The notes: generated by a model not told the origin, from the letters alone. Positions 11,510-23,502 are shown, counted from the stretch's first letter. The stretch: DNA of 64,000 nucleotides from Pempheris klunzingeri (GCF_042242105.1 NC_092016.1:6061501-6125500); one strand, 5' to 3'. Program-made: numbers and translations.

Positions 11510-14500
11510 TTAGACCTCCTTCAACAGAAGGCCATAAGGACGGATGGCCCTTTCGACCATCTTCTGCTCATCTTCATCTGATGTTCCTCTGGGGATGCGT
11601 ACCAGATAGTACTTGTCGTAGTTGTGTTTCTCCCTGTACTGGGGGTTGATTCGATTCTGCAGAACCACTTTGTACTTCTTGCCCGTCGTGGGGGATACGA
11701 ATTCTTTGGCATATTGGGCCGCCTCAGATATGAGTGGAGTGGAATAAATCCCCCTGCCGTAAACCTGACCCGGGCCAGGCTGTTAAAAAAAAAAAAGAAA
11801 GAATTTGAACTTATCAACTTTCAACCAACTAACCAGTATTACCACTCTCACTACTGTACACAGAACATTTATTTATGGTAGTATAGTAACATTTGAACCA
11901 CACAATTTTTTGAGATTGAGACTGAGATGCCAATATGGGCAATGAAGTCACAGTGTTTGTTGTACAAATTTGTGTCTTTGAGAATTCGGAACGTGGTTTC
12001 CATGCTGAGACACAGCAGCAGGATGGAATTCTGGATTTCTTCAAATATTAACTTAATATTAACAGCAGTGATCAATAACAGCCAAAAGATTCTTTAAAAA
12101 GTAGGAGCTTTGTGTAAAAAAAAATAAAAGGTGCTAACTGCTGTGAATCAAAGTTATAAAATGAGGACTAAAATCATGTCCACCCATTATGTGTCCTTGG
12201 AATTATTTTAATTTGCCATTTTCATATTTTGGTTCTTACTGTCTTTCAAACACACACATATACACATACATACACAAACTTATACACTTTCCTTCACATT
12301 TACTCCAGCCGTCATATAATGAAAATAAAAACCTTGTAGTGGTCAGAGATGATGCCTTGGGCCCCATTATCAGACGTCCCATGGTAGGACACAGGCCACT
12401 CTCCTGGCACTGACGTGGTGCTGCGGTATCGAGTTCCCAGCCAGGCATTTTCATCATACTTATCCAGGACCTGAGACGAAACAAAAGTCTTATTACTCAA
12501 AAACATCTACGTGTGTGACCTCTGTCATAGTAACAACACCTACCAGTGATGTCACAGTGTACTGGAGTACACCTGTACATCATTACAGTGAGGTGAGAGT
12601 AAAAACAAGACTTTTCAGAGGATGTTAAAGGAGAACTCCAAAGATTTTATACATTATAAATTCTCAACTACGAGCTGAGGTGATCTATTGGATCAACTTA
12701 TTACTATGCATGCATTTTCAGTGTGTAATCAGATCTGTTACTTAGGTCCTTGAGGCTTGAAGCCAGATTATGTTACGGCCCAAATTCTATTTTGCAGAAA
12801 ATAGCAGCTTGATGTTGATTTAAAGTCAAACAAAAATAAAAGCATATTCACCTTAACGGCAAAACGGTACCAACCACATGGCCGTTCATACACTTCCCCA
12901 CCTCTGTAATAAACCTCGGTGTCTTTCAGATTGGAGAAATCATAGTCGAACCGTGGGTCAAACAAGTCATCCTCGTCTACTAATTGTATCGGTCTACTCC
13001 TGGAGATGTCTACGACATCACAGGCTTGACAAGAGATGTTTCTCAATGCTTCGCAGTCGAGAGTGAGATCCTTGTTCCTGTCAAAGTTGGAGCAGAAGAA
13101 GAGATGTGATTTCAAAGCATATTAGAGGTCTCTTTATGTCATTCTGGACATCTGACAGACATGGGCAGCGTTCTGTTGTGAAGTTTTGAGTCTGTGATAT
13201 AATCGATGCACCTAAAGATATTAGAATATAAGACAATATTAACTCACCAGAGCTCAACTGAACATTTCAAAGACAGCTCTGAAGAAAAACAAGAGTCTAC
13301 AGCCATGCTAGCATCTCTGTAAAACTGTCAATGCTAACACGCCAATATGTAGCAAGTATAATGCTTATCATGTTCAACATCTTACTTATCTTACTGAGAC
13401 TTTGTGATCGATGTGGAATCATTTCAAAAAAGTTTTTTCTGCGTTTCAGAATAAATCGTGCGGCAATAAAATTAGAGAATAAGAAAATAAAAAATGTGTT
13501 AGAAAAAAGTCAGTATTTAACAATAAAGACAGTATTACAAGATTTTGGACATTGATGTTAAATTCAGAAGCCCTACAGGCCCTTCAGAAGTCCTGACAGG
13601 CCCCACAAAGAGGCCAGACATTAACCCTGTTTGGCTACAGAAACCAGGCAATGGCAGCCCAGAGAGAAGTAGTCTAAGGAAGAAGAAGCAGAGCTTCAGC
13701 AGGCTGATTTCATCACAGGAGACACAGAGCTGGGAGAAATAGAGGAACCAGTACATTCAAACCTCTGCAAAAGCTGCTGTTGCAGATTTTGGAACTTTTT
13801 TGACTTTTTGCATTTGCTCTACCATCCAGCTTCTTCAGTGAGGGGTTGTGAGTAGAGTTGCAAAAGAGAAAAAAGAGAATGGATGTAGTTTATTGAAAAA
13901 TTCTGAATCCCTGACGTTGTAACTTTTGGTTGACATTATCACTTAAATGCTGTAAGCTTCTGTGAAGCTAAAAGAACAGATTACTGGAAGTTAAAGTAAG
14001 AGCCTTCAAGCTTTTGTTCTGATTTCTTACAAGGGTTTCTTTAAGGGATCCTCTGAGTGATGTAAAAGTACAGATTGTGTGTGACTAAGCCAGGTTTGTA
14101 GAAAAAGCTCTTGTAGGTTGATTCAGACTCATAAAGCAACATTTCCCTTAAGGCGAAAGCAGCTTAAACTATTTACAGCAAATATAGCACCTGCTACAAT
14201 CCAGGAGGGAGCTGTCATTAACTGAAGTGTTTTCACGTAGTATTTTTAAGTCAGGCCACTAAGGATGCTTGTGGGGAGTGCTAGTGCAGCAGGGAAGGCT
14301 TTGAGAAGAAGACAGTCAATGGATGGATGAGTCTCCTTTCGCAAAATTACATGATTTTCTTGAGTATTCGATTCGGATTGGTCAGTTATGACATTCTACA
14401 GTTATTTCTGTATAACAAACCATTGCTACAGATGGAGTTAAGAATAGAATATTAAGAATATAATCAATTGCAATCAGTATTTTATGTCAAATGATTGATT

Positions 14501-15202
14501 TCTTTAGTATGAAGCCATGGTGTACTAATGTACAGCAAATGGCAGTAATTCTTGCAAATTGAACCCCTTCAGGCTGATTCAAGCCCCTTCCTCCTTCTGC
14601 CTCACATATGGGCAAACTAACTTTAAGCACCTTAGTGTGAGGGCTGGTTCCAGACTCTCATGGGGGTCTGAGCTTTCATGTATGAGGTTATTTTTCTGTC
14701 TTTACTATGCAATCAAACAGAATAGGTTTGAGAACAAAACTTCCCAAACTGCAATCAAAAAATAGATCTGGGAGCAAAACTAATTACACTGAAAAATAAA
14801 AAGGTTTTATTGCAAGTAAAATAAATTTGTGATTAAAAATGTGTTCATGCAAATCCAGAGGTTTTGAAGCCAAAACATTTGCTTGCTGCTGAGGAGGATT
14901 TTTAGAGCTGAACTTTTGCACCACTGATTCTTTACACGTATTTTGGTTGTGTAACAATCGTAGATTCAAACACTGTGTACCATTTTCAAAATATTCAGCA
15001 CAGATGTTAACAAAAATGACATGTGCGATAATTACCAGAATTGATCACCATCCAAGATTGCAGGAATCAGCTGCTTGATGGACAGGGTCGCTGCCCCTCC
15101 AGAACAGCGAGGTGTCGCGCCCCCACCTGCTCTTTGAAGAGAAGTTACGTTGGCATTGCAGAGCACGCACAAAGCCTCAAGTGCAACCTGTCTATCCATC
15201 AT
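11510..15202 (-). CDS. PARP/ADP-ribosyltransferase-like protein, copy 1
   Basis: Uncharacterised protein of 266 aa from four exons: 15202-15036, 13077-12852, 12470-12333, 11779-11510 (801 bases, consistent phases; a codon for W56 spans the first junction). An in-frame TAG sits directly before the paired ATGs, which fixes the start. Residues 113-131 carry RGGEVYERPCGWYRF. EWPVSYHGT (155-163) and YGRGIYSTP (184-192) resemble the paired H-G-T and G-x-G-I-Y segments that bind NAD in PARP-type ADP-ribosyltransferases. ISEAAQYA follows, as in PARP folds. No signal peptide or membrane segment is seen. I recall similar proteins of unknown function in fungi and oomycetes, which is not checked. It is not the Gig2 family as far as I can tell. 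Enzyme activity is inferred; an adaptor or lectin role is possible. The paralogue at 20344-23502 differs at about 13 residues. Confidence 0.8.
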
Positions 15203-15283
15203 CTAGATGTTGTTGTCTTCAAGTTCTGCCTTCTTGGTCCTCCTCTTCTGACAAATTTTAATGCACATATGGAACTGGGCTCA

Positions 15284-15291
15284 TATTTATA
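15284..15291 (-). promoter_or_regulatory. Candidate TATA box of ADP-ribosyltransferase-like copy 1
   Basis: TATAAATA on the minus strand, 82 bases upstream of the first ATG. The flanking DNA does not match the copy 2 promoter; homology between the copies stops near 15233, inside the 5' UTR. This copy therefore appears to have its own core promoter. Confidence 0.4.
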
Positions 15292-15344
15292 ATGCCTTCT
15301 GGCAACGCAATTTAGATCCTCCCAGAAATAAAAGGAAGTTGAGT

Positions 15345-15402
15345 TTGTGTTTTTAGGTTGTGTCTTTAGGTTGTGTTTTTAGGTTGTGTCGTTAGGTTGT
15401 GT
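15345..15402. repeat. Short tandem repeat, 14-16-base unit
   Basis: About four copies of a 'tttaggttgtgt' unit with small variations. No coding role is visible. Confidence 0.8.
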
Positions 15403-15716
15403 AGTCTACACAGCGATTAGATGAGATTCATTTTAGTTCATTACTTGTTTACTATTATGGCGCTTTGGGCCAAAATTTGGCCAGTTTGTTTTAAGTGTTC
15501 ATAGATCAAACATTAAGCAGAAAGTATAACCAGGTGAGGGGTGACCTATTTAAACCAACTTAATTCCTAGTCGTTATTACAAGTTCTAGACTTATTTATG
15601 AAAATAAGGTAAATAGACCTCAGTAATATGTAATAAAACCACACGACGTTTTTCAGTAAAAGGTGTTTTTACATTTATTTCGACTGTATTATTTTATGTG
15701 GATTCAACCTACATTT

Positions 15717-15743
15717 GAGTGTGTGTGTGTGTGTGTGTGTGTG
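15717..15743. repeat. (TG)n microsatellite
   Basis: About 13 uninterrupted TG units in intergenic DNA. Confidence 0.93.
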
Positions 15744-16938
15744 TACCCACAGTGTCACAGTTTGAAGCACAGGGCCACTGACCAAGCCACCATGTGTGAT
15801 GAGTTGAAGTGAGAATGTGTTGAAATAATGAACTAAAACAGTTAAAGACCCAGATGTTTCTGTCTGGAGTTGATGGAGACCAAAATAGAGCTACAAGTGA
15901 AGATTAGACTCACATTCATCACTTGACTTAAGAAACTCTCTGAACTCTAAATGAACGTTAATGTTGCTCCATGGCTGCTGGTTGTGTAAGTAGGAAACTT
16001 TCACTCTATCAACCTGCAGCTGATTTGCTGTATCATTATTATTATTTCATGTATTAATACTATTATTTGCTATCTAGGGGTTTACATTTAAAAGGTACAA
16101 TTCCTAATTTTGAATTTGGTACAATTACACTCCCTAAACCCCAGAATGTCCTCCCAGCTGACAGTAAAGAAGATTCACAGCTGAGCAGAAGGGAAAGTCT
16201 GCGATTTGTGGTCACCAGCAGGCCCATTATTAGATAAATAAATACTGTTGGCTTCCAAAACAGTGTCCTGCAGGATCATTTCAGCAAAGGCAGCTGTGAG
16301 TCCATCACTTTGCAGGACAGTTTTTACCTGGACCCCTGGCTGTAATGAAAGCAAAGGAGATGAAGTTTCAAAGTGCAGTAGTGTGATTTCTTCATGCATG
16401 ATTGCTGCACATGAGAATGTTGAAACCTGCTCTAAAGCGCTTTCAGAAATATCTCCTCACATGGTAGCAAAAAAAGTATCTGGTTTCATGTGAAATTATG
16501 CAACTACCGCAGATTTCATAGTAACTGCTGCTTTGCTCAACTTGTTACTGGAACACAGAGACCACATGACCACATGACCCCATGACCCCATGACCCTGAT
16601 GTTAAAATCATATTGCTTGCTTTAAATGACCATAAAACTTTTGAAAATGTTTGGTCCTATTCATGTTATTATCACTACTTTGAACTGTTGTTAGGAAAAG
16701 TGCTATGTACATAACGTTTAGTATTATTGCTTGTTTGCTCTGCTCGCTTATGTTTTACACAGTCAGTCACAAAAAAACAACGGGCACGGCACATGATGAG
16801 GCAGCAGCTGAAAGAATTGCACGTATTGACGAAGCTGAGCATTGCCACTTCAAAAATGTATCAGTGCAGATGTACAACATTTAAGAATAGCTTTTCTTTG
16901 ATTTCATAGCAACATGGGATATGGTGGTAAAAACAAAT

Positions 16939-17065
16939 ACAAATGCACACACACGCATCCCTTCAGCTGCTGATCTTAAATGTTGGTAATAGTTTAGCCC
17001 CCTGCTAACTGTAACATTAGCCAAAGGCTCATGGCTGTGGCTAATCAAGGTTCTGTTTATGTAGC
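16939..17065 (+). repeat. Left inverted arm of foldback copy A
   Basis: Reverse complement of 17710-17836 with only a few mismatches, for example in the 'cacacacacgc' and 'gccccctgct' parts. Confidence 0.85.
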
Positions 17066-17709
17066 AGCACCGAGATCACAGTCACAACTGAGACGATTGA
17101 AGCTGCTAACTCAGTGTGTTCATGCAGCCTTAAATCACAGTTTGTCACCTCAAAGGGCTTAACGGATCCACCCCATGGATGTATTACAATAACTAGATAC
17201 CAGACCACTGTTCATAGGGAACGCTCACGGTATTGCAATGAAAAATCTCCTGCAGCCCCAGAAGCATTTTCTCCTTAGTCCACCATTGTAAAATAATATA
17301 CTTTACAACTTATTATTACATTATTCTATTTATCTATTATACTTGGACAGTATTGTTTCTAAGACATTAATGCCAGTCGGATGAGAGAGAGAGTGACAGA
17401 AAAAGTCAAACCATTTACTGTAAAGACCGACTCATTTTGCAGGAAGTAGAGAGTTCAGCAGAATCAGGGTGTGTACTCTGAAATACTCAGGAATTTTATT
17501 GTCGATTGTGTCATAAAGATCCTGTGGTCCTGAGATGAACCGGCTGGTGTGTTGCATGTATTTGTGGACACCTTCAGGTACACACACTAATGTACCTGGC
17601 AGTCAAATGGAAATAGTATTTTGTGTTATGTGATCTTTAGTTCTCATGAAGTTATGGTGTCCAAGCAGAAGCGTGAAGGGTTTTTGCTTGTTGAACAGCC
17701 AATAGGAAC

Positions 17710-17836
17710 GCTACATAAACAGAACCTTGATTAGCCACAGCCATGAGCCTTTGGCTAATGTTACAGTTAGCAGAGGGCTAAACTATTACCAACATTTAAG
17801 ATCAGCAGCTGAAGGGACGCGTGTGTGTGCATTTGT
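17710..17836 (-). repeat. Right inverted arm of foldback copy A
   Basis: Pairs with 16939-17065. The same arm occurs once at about 28000-28125 in copy B, where no matching left arm is present. Confidence 0.85.
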
Positions 17837-18241
17837 TGAACAGCCAATAGGAACGCCGTCTCAGGCCACGTGAATTACAGTATGCTGAAAGGTTGTTATA
17901 GAATATTTGCCCAGTGACAACAAAAACTGCCCGTCCCACCTTTAACCACTGACCCAAAAATCTGCTTTTTACCAAAACACCTTATGATATGCACACTAAT
18001 GCTGTACAGCATGTACTGGATACTAATAATCATAGTGCACCGTTTCAGTGGTTAGTGGAGAAAATGTAAGAGATAAGAGATAAGAGTATGGAGGCCCAAA
18101 ATATCCAAAATTAAATAGAATTTATTTCAGGACAGAGATACTTGCTTTGGTGTTGTTTTGGACTGAACGAGCAAACTGCCTCTGATTTTAAAGCACAAAA
18201 TGCTATGCTATTGAATGTATAAAAAATATAATATTAACACA

Positions 18242-18273
18242 CACATACACAGTATATATATATATATATATAG
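18242..18273. repeat. (CA)/(TA) compound microsatellite
   Basis: 'acacatacacag' runs into about ten TA units. It lies about 110 bases outside the left end of the Tc1-like element. Confidence 0.85.
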
Positions 18274-18383
18274 TTGAGACCAGGAGGCAGAGCTGCAGTC
18301 TTAAAACTTATAACAGTCACCCACCCAACATCCCATAGAGATGGTGTCTGTCCCCCGACCATTCAAGTCATTTAAATCTATTA

Positions 18384-20033
18384 CAGTCGTATGAAAAAGT
18401 TTGGGCACCCCTGACAATTTCCATTATTTTCATTTCTAAATCATGAGGTGTTTGGATCAGCAATTTCATTTTGATTTATCAAATAACTGATGGACACAGT
18501 AATATTTCAGTAGTGAAATGAGTTTTATTGGATTAACAGAAAATGTGCAATATGCATCAAAACAAAATTAGACAGGTGCATAAATTTGGGCACCCCAACA
18601 GAAAAATCACATCAATATTTGGTAGAGCCTCCTTTTGCCAAAATAACAGCCTCTAGACAGTTCCTATAGCCCCTAATCAGTGTCTGGATTCTGGATGAAG
18701 GTATTTTCGACCATTCCTCCTTACAAAACATCTCCAGTTCAGTTCGGTTTGATGGTTGCCGAGCATGGACAGCCCGCTTCAAATCATCCCACAGATTTTC
18801 AATAATATTCAGGTCTGGGGACTGGGATGGCCATTCCAGAACATTGTACTTGTTCCTCTGCATGAATTCCTGAGTAGATTTTGAGCAGTGTTTTGGCTCG
18901 TTGTCTTGTTGAAATATCCAGCCCCGGCGTAACTTCAACTTTGTGACTGATTCTTGAACATTATTCTCAAGAATCTGCTGATATTGAGTGGAATCCATGC
19001 GACCCTCAACTTTAACAATATTCCCAGTACCAGCACTGGCCACACAACCCCACAGCATGATGGAACCTCCACCAAATTTTACTGTGGGTAGCAAGTGTTT
19101 TTCTTGGAATGCTGTCTTCTTTTGCCGCCATGCATAACGCCCCTTGTTATGACCAAATAACTCAATCTTTGTTTCATCAGTCCACAGCACCTTATTCCAA
19201 AATGAAGCTGGCTTGTCCAAATGTGCTTTTGCATACCTCAAGCGACTCTGTTTGTGGCGTGTGTGCAGAAAAGGCTTCTTCCGCATCACTCTACCATACA
19301 GCTTCTCCTTGTGCAAAGTGCGCTGAATTGTTGAACGATGTACAGTGACACCATCTGCAGCAAGATGATGTTGTAGGTCTTTAGAGGTGGTCTGTGGGTT
19401 GTCTTTGACCGTTCTCACCATCCTTCGCCTTTGCCTCTCTGATATTTTTCTTGGCCTGCCACTTCTGGCCTTAACAACAACTGTGCCTGTGGTCTTCCAT
19501 TTCCTCACTATGTTCCTCACAGTGGAAACTGACAGCTGAAATCTCTGAGATAGCTTTTTGTAGCCTTCCCCTAAACCGTAACATTGAACTATCTTTGTTT
19601 TCAGGTCATTTGAGAGTTGTTTTGAGGCCCCCATGTTGCCACTCTTCAGAGGAGATTCAAAGAGAAGTTGCAACTTGCAATTGGCCACCTTAAATACTTT
19701 TTCTCATGATTGGATGCACCTGTCCATGAAGTTCAAGGCTTAATGAGCTCACCAAACCAATTTTGTGTTCCAATTTATCAGTGCTAAGTAGTTACAGGTA
19801 TTCAAATCAGCAAAATGACAAGGGTGCCCAAATTTTTGCACAGCCTATTTTTCACATCTTATACAATTTCATACAACTTAATATTGCTACACTAAAAATC
19901 TTTGTCTGGAAAATACCCCATTACTTAGCTTTTATTAGAAAATGAATGGCATGCCACTGTGAGCGTTTTCTGTGCAGACAGAGTAAATTATTATGCAGCC
20001 TCAGAGGGGTGCCTAAACTTTTTCATACGACTG
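18384..20033 (-). mobile_element. Intact Tc1-like DNA transposon (1650 bp)
   Basis: Both ends begin CAGTCGTATGAAAAAGTTT and are flanked by TA (18382-18383 and 20034-20035), the target duplication of the Tc1/mariner group. The outer terminal repeats match over about 29 bases with one mismatch. Related inner copies ('aaatttgggcaccc') lie at 18577-18596 and 19822-19840, giving the two-binding-site inverted-repeat/direct-repeat layout known from fish Tc1 elements. The single open transposase frame is unbroken, so the element may be a recent arrival. It lies between the two complete ADP-ribosyltransferase-like genes, about 310 bases beyond the stop of copy 2. Confidence 0.96.
18612..19634 (-). CDS. 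Tc1-like transposase, DD34E
   Basis: Cut-and-paste transposase that binds the element's inverted repeats and inserts it at TA. The frame is open for 358 codons; the internal ATG at 19634 gives 340 aa beginning MGASKQLSND, the usual Tc1 length, so that start is preferred over the ATG at 19688. The N-terminal half has paired helix-turn-helix segments (KLSQRFQLSVSTVRNIV) and a GRPRK hook. The catalytic triad appears in WTDETK, FQQDNEPKH and NIIENLW, with exactly 34 residues between the second Asp and the Glu. GGGSIMLWGC is the usual glycine-rich box. No stop or frameshift was seen. Confidence 0.96.
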   Translation of the reverse strand: MGASKQLSNDLKTKIVQCYGLGEGYKKLSQRFQLSVSTVRNIVRKWKTTGTVVVKARSGRPRKISERQRRRMVRTVKDNPQTTSKDLQHHLAADGVTVHRSTIQRTLHKEKLYGRVMRKKPFLHTRHKQSRLRYAKAHLDKPASFWNKVLWTDETKIELFGHNKGRYAWRQKKTAFQEKHLLPTVKFGGGSIMLWGCVASAGTGNIVKVEGRMDSTQYQQILENNVQESVTKLKLRRGWIFQQDNEPKHCSKSTQEFMQRNKYNVLEWPSQSPDLNIIENLWDDLKRAVHARQPSNRTELEMFCKEEWSKIPSSRIQTLIRGYRNCLEAVILAKGGSTKY

Positions 20034-20343
20034 TAAGTCAAAAGTAAACAGAAGAGGAGTTTTGCAGAAAAATTTAATCAAAATCAATATCACCACTGGC
20101 AAACAAGGATTGTAGACTTTTAAACATCAGATCATCAGACATCCAAAGCTGTTTTAGTAAACAATCTGCCATGTATTCTGTAAACAGCTCTGTCATTCAG
20201 CTGCTCATCTAGAGACATCATTAAATCTGACAACATCATCAAGTATGTTGAACACCACTGATGTAGTTTAAGCTTCAAAGACAACACACCCTGTAGTTGG
20301 TACTGGTAGTCGGTACTCTTTGGGTTTTCTTGTGACTTTAGTC

Positions 20344-23300
20344 TTAGACCTCCTTCAACAGAAGGCCATAAGGACGGATGGCCCTTTCGACCATCTTCTG
20401 CTCATCTTCATCTGATGTTCCTTTGGGGATGCGTACCAGATAGTACTTGTCGTAGTTGTGTTTCTCCCTGTACTGGGGGTTGATTCGATTCTGCAGAACC
20501 ACTTTGTACTTCTTGCCCGTCGTGGGGGATTTGAATGTTTTGGCGTATTTGTCCGCCTCAGATATGAATGGAGTGGAATAAATCCCCCTGCCGTAAACCT
20601 GACCCGGGCCAGGCTGTTAAAAAAAAGAAAGAAAGAATTTGAACTCATCAACTTTCAACCAACTAACCAGTATTACCACTCTCACTACTGTACACAGAAC
20701 ATTTATTTATGGTAGTATAGTAACATTTGAACCACACAATTGTTTTTCTAGCTTCAGCTCTGACAATTTTCTTTGTGATATTGTGCAACAAATGTAAATT
20801 GAGTTAGTGAGGACAGCTGTGAAGTGTTTACCGAATTTAAATCTTTCCTGTGCTGTAACTTTTCCAATATGAGCAGCGAAGTCACAGTGTTTGTTGTAAG
20901 AATTTGTGTCTTTGAGACTTCGGAACATGGTTTCCATGCCTTTGTCAAATATTAACTGAATATTAACAGCAGTGATCAATAACAGCCAAATGATTCTTTA
21001 AAAAATAGGAGCTTTGTGTAAAAAAAAGGTATGGTTCTTCACTGCTGACTGCTGTGAATCAAAGTTATAAAATGAGGACTAAATCATGTCCACCCATTAT
21101 GTGTCCTTAGAATTATTTTAATTTACCATTTTCATATTTTGGTTCTTACTGTCTTTCAAACACACACACATATCATACACCTCTTTAAATGTAAATGTGG
21201 CTATTGGGACAGAACTTGTATCTCTCGTCAACTTATCATCAAACACATCAAAAACACAAAACACATCAGTCCCACAATAAATCATTTACACTCACACATG
21301 TTGACTCCTTATACACTTTCCTTCACATTTACTCCAGCCGTCATATAATGAAAATAAAAACCTTGTAGTGGTCAGAGATGATGCCTTGGGCCCCATTATC
21401 AGACGTCCCATGGAAGGACACAGGCCACTCTCCTGGCACTGACTCAGTGCTGCGGTATCGAGTTCCCAGCCAGGCATTTTCATCATACTTATTCAGGACC
21501 TGAGACGAAACAAAAGTCTTATTACTCAAAAACATCTACGTGTGTGACCTCTGTCATAGTAACAACACCTACCAGTGATGTCACAGTGTACTGGAGTACA
21601 CCTGTACATCATTACAGTGAGGTGAGAGTAAAAACAAGACTTTTCAGAGGATGTTAAAGGAGAACTCCAAAGATTTTATACATTATAAATTCTCAACTAC
21701 GAGCTGAGGTGATCTATTGGATCAACTTATTACTATGCATGCATTTTCAGTGTGTAATCAGATCTGTTACTTAGGTCCTTGAGGCTTGAAGCCAGATTAT
21801 GTTACGGCCCAAATTCTATTTTGCAGAAAATAGCAGCTTGATGTTGATTTAAAGTCAAACAAAAATAAAAGCATATTCACCTTAATGGCAAAACGGTACC
21901 AACCACATGGCCGTTCATACACTTCCCCACCTCTGTAATAAACCTCGGTGTCTTTCAGATTGGAGAAATCATAGTCGAACCGTGGGTCAAACAAGTCATC
22001 CTCGTCTACGAATTGTATCGGTCTGGTCCTGGAGATGGTTACGACATCACAGGCTTCACAAGAGATGTTTCTCAATGCTTCACAGTCGAGAGTGAGATCC
22101 TTGTTCCTGTCAAAGTTGGAGCAGAAGAAGAGATGTGATTTCAAAGCATATTAGAGGTCTCTTTATGTCATTCTGGACATCTGACAGACATGTTGTGAAG
22201 TTTTGAGTCTGGGATATAATCGGGGGCTAGGTCAAAAGTGAAATGACCAGTTTCTGGCTATTGATGCACCTAAAGATATTAGAATATAAGACAATATTAA
22301 CTCACCAGAGCTCAACTGAACATTTCAAAGACAGCTCTGAAGAAAAACAAGAGTCTACAGCCATGCTAGCATCTCTGTAAAACTGTCAATGCTAACACGC
22401 CAATATGTAGCAAGTATAATGCTTATCATGTTCAACATCTTACTTATCTTACTGAGACTTTGTGATCGATGTGGAATCATTTCAAAAAAGTTTTTTCTGC
22501 GTTTCAGAATAAATCGTGCGGCAATAAAATTAGAGAATAAGAAAATAAAAAATGTGTTAGAAAAAAGTCAGTATTTAACAATAAAGACAGTATTACAAGA
22601 CTTTGGACATTGATGTTAAATTCAGAAGCCCTACAGGCCCTTCAGAAGTCCTGACAGGCCCCACAAAGAGGCCAGACATTAACCCTGTTTGGCTACAGAA
22701 ACCAGGCAATGGCAGCCCGGAGAGAAGTAGTCTAAGGAAGAAGAAGCAGAGCTTCAGCAGGCTGATTTCATCACAGGAGACACAGAGCTGGGAGAAATAG
22801 AGGAACCAATGCTGGTTCAGTGGCTGCTTGTGGTGCTCCTGTGCACATTCAAACTAAGCTTAGGCACCTTAGTGTGAGGGCTGGTTCCAGACTCTCATGG
22901 GGGTCTGAGCTTTCATGTATGAGGTTATTTTTCTGTCTTTACTATGCAATCAAACAGAATAGGTTTGAGAACAAAACTTCCCAAACTGCAATCAAAAAAT
23001 AGATCTGGGAGCAAAACTAATTACACTGAAAAATAAAAAGGTTTTATTGCAAGTAAAATAAATTTGTGATTAAAAATGTGTTCATGCAAATCCAGAGGTT
23101 TTGAAGCCAAAACATTTGCTTGCTGCTGAGGAGGATTTTTCAAGCTGAACTTTTGCACCACTGATTCTTTACACATATTTTGGTTGTGTAACAATCGTAG
23201 ATTTGGGCTAAAGAAAATCCAACTGCTAACGGCCTCAGAGTTGTTGCAGAAACAAAGAAACAGTTTCAAACACTGTGTACCATTTTCAAAATATTCAGCA

Positions 23301-23502
23301 CAGATGTTAACAAAAATGACATGTGCGACAATTACCAGAATTGATCACCATCCAAGATTGCAGGAATCAGCTGCTTGATGGACAGGGTCGCTGCCCCTCC
23401 AGAACAGCGAGGTGTCGCGCCCCCACCTGCTCTTTGAAGAGAAGTTACGTTGGCATTGCAGAGCACGCACAAAGCCTCAAGTGCAACCTGTCTATCCATC
23501 AT
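20344..23502 (-). CDS. PARP/ADP-ribosyltransferase-like protein, copy 2
   Basis: Second complete copy, 266 aa, exons 23502-23336, 22106-21881, 21499-21362, 20613-20344, with the same lengths and phases as copy 1. Exon 1 is identical to copy 1. The other exons change Q/E, D/T, S/T, L/F, V/I, D/N, T/E, Y/F (SFHGT here), L/F, AQ/DK, E/T, V/K and R/K, while intron 2 looks identical over about 370 bases. Core motifs EWPVSFHGT and YGRGIYSTP are kept. Intron 1 lacks about 850 bases present in copy 1 (13756-14620). A 12-codon upstream reading frame begins in the 5' UTR and its TGA overlaps the start ATG. Function is inferred only from the PARP-like motifs. Confidence 0.8.

Larger units (their letters stand above)
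16476..18068. repeat. Foldback-type repeat, copy A
   Basis: About 1.6 kb that recurs at 26836-29291, with a partial third copy at 25500-26624. Inside copy A, two near-perfect inverted arms of about 127 bases (16939-17065 and 17710-17836) flank a spacer of about 640 bases. The spacer has the opposite orientation in the other copies. No transposase frame is seen. It may be a foldback or miniature inverted-repeat element, or a low-copy segment rearranged by its own inverted arms. Confidence 0.7.

Noticed and set aside
11521-11817. Long minus-strand frame MISSNSFFFFFNSLARVRF... and its copy at 20355-20651
   Set aside because: It runs through the acceptor tract and then reads exon 4 in the wrong frame; the correct frame gives PGPGQVYGRGIYSTP.
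12768-13115. Open frame starting MKSHLFFCSN as the start of the ADP-ribosyltransferase-like gene
   Set aside because: The first ten or so codons are an intron end (pyrimidine tract plus TTTGACAG). The true first exon lies at 15202-15036 with matching phase.
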